From DASRAJ01 sp039920305 (lineage in GTDB: Bacteria > Bacteroidota > Bacteroidia > Chitinophagales > UBA10324), in assembly GCA_039920305.1 (NCBI GenBank), contig JBDSEA010000113.1:1-16550 (forward strand): DNA of 16,550 nt. The letters are read 5' to 3'. Below, in pieces: positions 13,828 to 16,550 of this stretch; the first letter of the stretch is position 1; each line of letters begins with the position of its first letter. The notes below the pieces were generated by a model that searched no databases, was not told the DNA's origin, and worked only from the letters and a program-made list of their open reading frames with translations. Position numbers and translations under genes: made by a program.

Positions 13828-14240
13828 ACAGTTTAAGTTTGAATCAAAGCTACGAACGCAATCCGCAATTTAATAGTGTACCGCTGAAATTTTAGACCTT
13901 AATCTCAAGTATCTTGAACTCTCAAAATATTTCTTTCTAAAACCCAATTCTTTTTTTGTAATAAGCCATATCGAGGATTTCCATCAACATCAAAGAATTC
14001 AGTGAAGCGCTCGTGAAGCTTATTTTAATGATGCGCAAAGGCAATGCGTGATGCAGGCATCAAGGTAATTTTATTGAGCTTGCTGATCTCATTAAAAACC
14101 CAGTAGGGTTAATTCAGAATAATGATCAATCCAGATATAAAAGAATTGAAAAAACCCCGTCTATATAATGGATGCTGACGTATTTCATTACCAAATATTT
14201 CTATCTTTCGAAAAATTAAATCCACCCCAGCCCCTTCAAA
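13828..14240. other. Intergenic region between divergent genes
   Basis: This 413-base stretch separates the PKD-like gene (-) and the TM2 gene (+). It contains the -7 box at 13845-13852, a small hairpin AACCC-AGTA-GGGTT (14097-14110), and TATCTTTC (14202-14209), a near-match to a -7 box 31 bases before the TM2 start. One frame (13965-14168) is open except for a single TGA at 14049 and might be a gene relic, but evidence is thin. I see nothing else. Confidence 0.5.
13845..13852 (-). promoter_or_regulatory. -7 promoter box of the PKD-like gene
   Basis: The minus strand reads TAGCTTTG, a full TAnnTTTG match, 17 bases before ATG 13827. A TTGCGG lies upstream but at shorter spacing than usual for a -33 box. 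Confidence 0.45.
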
Positions 14241-14585
14241 ATGGAAAGCAATAAAATTGACATGTTTCTCCTGGCTAATTCCAAATTTTTTCCGGCAGAA
14301 AACCTCCCGATGATTCGCTCGCAGCTTGAAAAAGCGGATGATACCAAGTTCATGAACATCCAGGCAGTTCAGTACCGTGACCCGGGCACCATGATCATCA
14401 TATCATTGTTCGCCGGTCATTTTGGTGTTGACCGCTTCATGCTTGGTGAAACCGGCCTCGGAGTGGCTAAGCTACTTACCTGTGGCGGCTTCGGTATCTG
14501 GACTATTATTGACTGGTTTCTGATCATGCAGCACACAAGAGAAATCAACCTGGATAATCTGATGAGACAACTTTCATATGCATGA
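14241..14585 (+). CDS. TM2 domain-containing small membrane protein
   Basis: This is a 114-residue membrane protein. Residues 1-47 are a soluble N-terminal segment (ESNKIDMFLLANSKFF...). Residues 48-96 form a TM2 domain: two membrane helices joined by the turn FGVDRFMLGETGLGVAKLLT, followed by CGGFGIWTIIDWFLI. This helix-turn-helix with DRF near the first helix end is diagnostic. The function of bacterial TM2 proteins is not settled. The stop TGA overlaps the ATG of the next gene (ATGA at 14582-14585), so the two are translationally coupled and probably work together or share regulation. The start ATG 14241 is the only reasonable one, with no Shine-Dalgarno site visible. Confidence 0.92.
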   Translation: MESNKIDMFLLANSKFFPAENLPMIRSQLEKADDTKFMNIQAVQYRDPGTMIIISLFAGHFGVDRFMLGETGLGVAKLLTCGGFGIWTIIDWFLIMQHTREINLDNLMRQLSYA

Positions 14586-14986
14586 AAACTTTTCTGCTTC
14601 AAAATAGAAATCCTTTTCTGTTGCTTATCATCATCGGCGGGTATGTTCTGCTTTACCTTAAGCAAGTACCGGTTTTCGGTGAGGAACATTCCACATGGTG
14701 CCTGTTCCATCTGTTTAGCGGCCTTCCTTGCCCGGCATGTGGTACCGGTCGCGGATTGATATGCCTGCTGCATGGAAAATTTTATGATGCCCTGCTATTC
14801 AACCCTCTTTCTTATTTAGCAGCAATGATGGGTATTTTATCTTTCGTAATGCTTCTGAAAGACTGGCTGCAAAAAACTGATAAATTCCGGAACATGATGC
14901 GGGTAAGAATTTCATCTGCCTTCCAGATTCCATTCTGGGCATTACTTCTTGCAAACGAAATCTGGAATATTTACAAGGGAGTATAA
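14582..14986 (+). CDS. DUF2752 family membrane protein
   Basis: This is a 134-residue membrane protein of the DUF2752 family. A first membrane helix (about 10-28) is followed by WCLFHLFSGLPCPACGTGR (39-57), the diagnostic C...H...G-x-PCP-x-CG-x-x-R motif with Cys40, Cys50 and Cys53, then a LLHGKFYDALLFNPL block (62-76) and two more apolar stretches (77-93 and 115-130). The usual Thr before Arg57 is Gly here. The paired Cys suggest metal binding or a redox pair, but no activity is established. It overlaps the TM2 gene by four bases. The two families often lie side by side in Bacteroidota, as I recall, which strengthens the call. It converges on the M48 peptidase gene. Confidence 0.92.
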   Translation: MKTFLLQNRNPFLLLIIIGGYVLLYLKQVPVFGEEHSTWCLFHLFSGLPCPACGTGRGLICLLHGKFYDALLFNPLSYLAAMMGILSFVMLLKDWLQKTDKFRNMMRVRISSAFQIPFWALLLANEIWNIYKGV

Positions 14987-14987
14987 A

Positions 14988-15006
14988 GCCGGATTTGAAT
15001 GCCGGC
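14988..15006. terminator. Weak hairpin between convergent DUF2752 and M48 genes
   Basis: GCCGG (14988-14992) pairs with CCGGC (15002-15006) around a 9-base loop in the 39-base gap between the two stop codons. No T-run follows on either strand, so termination here is only plausible. Confidence 0.3.
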
Positions 15007-15025
15007 AAGTCTGAGACTCACCGTA

Positions 15026-16120
15026 TTAATGTGTGTGTTCGGGTGTGGAAGACATTTTTATCGTTCGCCATATTCTTTGCAGCCCCGGATTTGTCCTGTA
15101 AGTGATTGATCTGTCGCTCCTCACCCATTCATTCACCTTCTTCATTCTGTTATTTATGGAGGGATGGCTGGAAATCAATTCACTACGGATTCCTCTCTGA
15201 TCTTCTTCCTTAAGATGTAACAGCAGATCGGTAATTCCGTGCGGATTTATCTTGTTTTTTTTCATCCATTCATAGGCAAACCTATCAGCGGCACTTTCAT
15301 ATTCGCGCGAATAAGTGAGATTCCGCAGATAGGATGCATTGCTGAGTATTTTGTTGATCACCCCATTCAGGTTCCCGGTGAGGGTAAGAAGAAGAATGGT
15401 TGTTGCGCTCTCACGGCAAAGCATCTTCAGCGGATCCCGATTGATTGCATGGCCGCATTCATGACCCATTAACGCGACAAGCTCTGATGAATGCTGCATG
15501 GATGAAAAAATCCCGTTTTCAATCACGATATGACCCCCTGGTAATGTAAAAGCATTTTTTAATCCACTGTTGATCACGGTAAAATAAATGGGATTATTGC
15601 CGGGAGGGCTCAAATGCGAAAAGAAATTTTTCACGAGCCGTGTTTGCATGGTATCCTCATCAAGGGGATCAAGAATTATCGCTTCCATCCTGTTTCCCAG
15701 ATTTCTCTCTGATTGAATGCTGATCCTGTTCACAATAAAATTGATCAGCAGCGGAACAGCAACAATGAAAAGCAGGATTCCGGTTACGATGGTTCCAATC
15801 TTAACAACTACCATGCTGTATATTCCATTCCCTGACTGATACCATGGAACAGATTGAGTGAAGGATGCGTAGGGGGCAGCACGATTTACCTCCTGCAGAA
15901 GCTGCGGATTGCTTATTACCAGCCTGCCCTTAAGAGTATCTTTATAAAGAAGAGTTACCGCCGCTCCCCTTTGTTTTTTCTTCCTGATCATTCCATAAAA
16001 CCATTCATGCGAATCGCCCCGAAAAGGAATTTCAATAATCATCTGATCCTGCAAAAGTGTAATGACTGCATCCGCTTCTGCCGGATTAATAGCATCTGTG
16101 TAAATTCCTTTGAATTGCAT
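15026..16120 (-). CDS. M48 family metallopeptidase, membrane-anchored
   Basis: This is a 364-residue zinc metallopeptidase. Residues 1-95 form an N-terminal beta-rich segment seen in a subset of M48 proteins (MQFKGIYTDAINPAEADAVI). One hydrophobic helix lies near 103-129. The catalytic domain starts around 145; the zinc site is His220-Glu221-x-x-His224 (GHECGH), with the third ligand Glu275 in REYESAADRFA. NAFTLPGGHIVIENGIF (189-205) and SSHPSINNRM near the C-terminus are the usual substrate-cleft and closing motifs. With only one membrane helix it resembles the Oma1/BepA branch more than four-helix HtpX. Membrane protein quality control is a family-based inference. The start is ATG 16120; the S9 peptidase gene starts 81 bases away on the other strand, so the two promoters share a short divergent spacer. 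Confidence 0.93.
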   Translation of the reverse strand: MQFKGIYTDAINPAEADAVITLLQDQMIIEIPFRGDSHEWFYGMIRKKKQRGAAVTLLYKDTLKGRLVISNPQLLQEVNRAAPYASFTQSVPWYQSGNGIYSMVVVKIGTIVTGILLFIVAVPLLINFIVNRISIQSERNLGNRMEAIILDPLDEDTMQTRLVKNFFSHLSPPGNNPIYFTVINSGLKNAFTLPGGHIVIENGIFSSMQHSSELVALMGHECGHAINRDPLKMLCRESATTILLLTLTGNLNGVINKILSNASYLRNLTYSREYESAADRFAYEWMKKNKINPHGITDLLLHLKEEDQRGIRSELISSHPSINNRMKKVNEWVRSDRSITYRTNPGLQRIWRTIKMSSTPEHTH

Positions 16121-16201
16121 TTTAAAATATTAACGAAGGTAATGGCTGAAGCGTCACCCGAATATTTCTGACCTGTTATCTTCACCCGAAATCTTAACTG
16201 A

Positions 16202-16550
16202 ATGAAGAAGAAAATATTTACTAATGCATTTCTCACACTTTCTTTCCTGACTTCTTACGCTCAAAACCTGATGACTCCGGAATCCCTCTGGAAGCTGGGC
16301 AGAGTAAGTCCCGAAATGGTCACTGAAGATCATAATTTAATTTATGGGGTTACTTATTATGATCTGGAAGCAAACAAAAGCGAGCGTAATATCTATTCGG
16401 TTCCACTAAATGGAGGGGAACCAAAACAGATAACTAAAACTGCAGGGAGTGAGAGCAATGTGATGATTGCACCCAATGGTAAATTGGGATATCTCTATAA
16501 GGGTCAATACTGGGAAGCTAATCCTGATGGAACAAATGCAAAACAGATTT
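16202..16550 (+). CDS. Exported S9 family peptidase, N-terminal fragment cut by window edge
   Basis: From ATG 16202 the frame stays open to the window end (116 codons). A signal peptide (KKKIFTNAFLTLSFLTSYA, then QN) directs it to the periplasm or beyond. The mature start MTPESLWKLGRVSPEMVTED is the usual beginning of the S9 acylaminoacyl-/dipeptidyl-peptidase group in Bacteroidota. IYSVPLNGGEPKQITKT and MIAPNGKLGYLYKGQYWEA fit the first blades of the N-terminal beta-propeller. The catalytic half lies outside the window, so activity cannot be checked. It differs from the S9 peptidase at 3150 by having a signal peptide. Confidence 0.85.
   Translation, partial: MKKKIFTNAFLTLSFLTSYAQNLMTPESLWKLGRVSPEMVTEDHNLIYGVTYYDLEANKSERNIYSVPLNGGEPKQITKTAGSESNVMIAPNGKLGYLYKGQYWEANPDGTNAKQI

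Overview
The window looks like chromosomal DNA of a member of the Bacteroidota, probably near the Chitinophagales/Sphingobacteriia, although the taxon is an inference. Three secreted proteins carry the C-terminal sorting domain of the type IX secretion system (T9SS), which is confined to this phylum and its relatives. Several genes have a TAnnTTTG-like -7 promoter box, Shine-Dalgarno sites are mostly absent, and the DUF2279, DUF2752 and SWIB families present are common in these bacteria. Base composition is moderately AT-rich throughout. I see no rRNA, tRNA, CRISPR array, transposase, integrase or phage gene.

Layout. 1-1212 (-) is the N-terminal 404 codons of purL, running off the left edge. 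Upstream of it lie three tandem paralogues of a 139-residue DUF5618-like protein (1266-2794, -). Each copy begins with GTG, and the two spacers between copies each retain a 48-50 base relic of the purL 5' end, so the array arose by tandem duplication of a unit that included the start of purL. 2795-3149 is intergenic with two degenerate C/G-rich repeats. 3150-4961 (+) is a cytoplasmic S9 prolyl-oligopeptidase-type peptidase. It converges through a hairpin terminator on a GTG-started SWIB protein with a histone-H1-like basic tail (5030-5359, -). 5716-7359 (-) is a T9SS-exported seven-repeat beta-propeller, divergent from a phosphoglucomutase/phosphomannomutase (7546-8946, +).

9116-9505 (-) is a lipoprotein resembling a c-type cytochrome but with a C-x7-CH motif in place of CxxCH. 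9636-11486 (-) is a T9SS cargo with four CHRD domains. 11770-12819 (+) is a DUF2279 protein. 12922-13827 (-) is a PKD-like T9SS cargo. 14241-14986 (+) is a translationally coupled pair, a TM2 protein and a DUF2752 protein. 15026-16120 (-) is a membrane-anchored M48 metallopeptidase, divergent from the start of an exported S9 peptidase (16202 to the right edge).

How they work together. Most units are single genes or pairs, often convergent or divergent. The general theme is cell envelope and housekeeping: three T9SS cargos, a lipoprotein, small membrane proteins, peptidases and core metabolism (purine synthesis, hexose phosphates). No T9SS machinery gene is in the window. The least ordinary structure is the triplicated DUF5618-like array fused to the purL promoter region.
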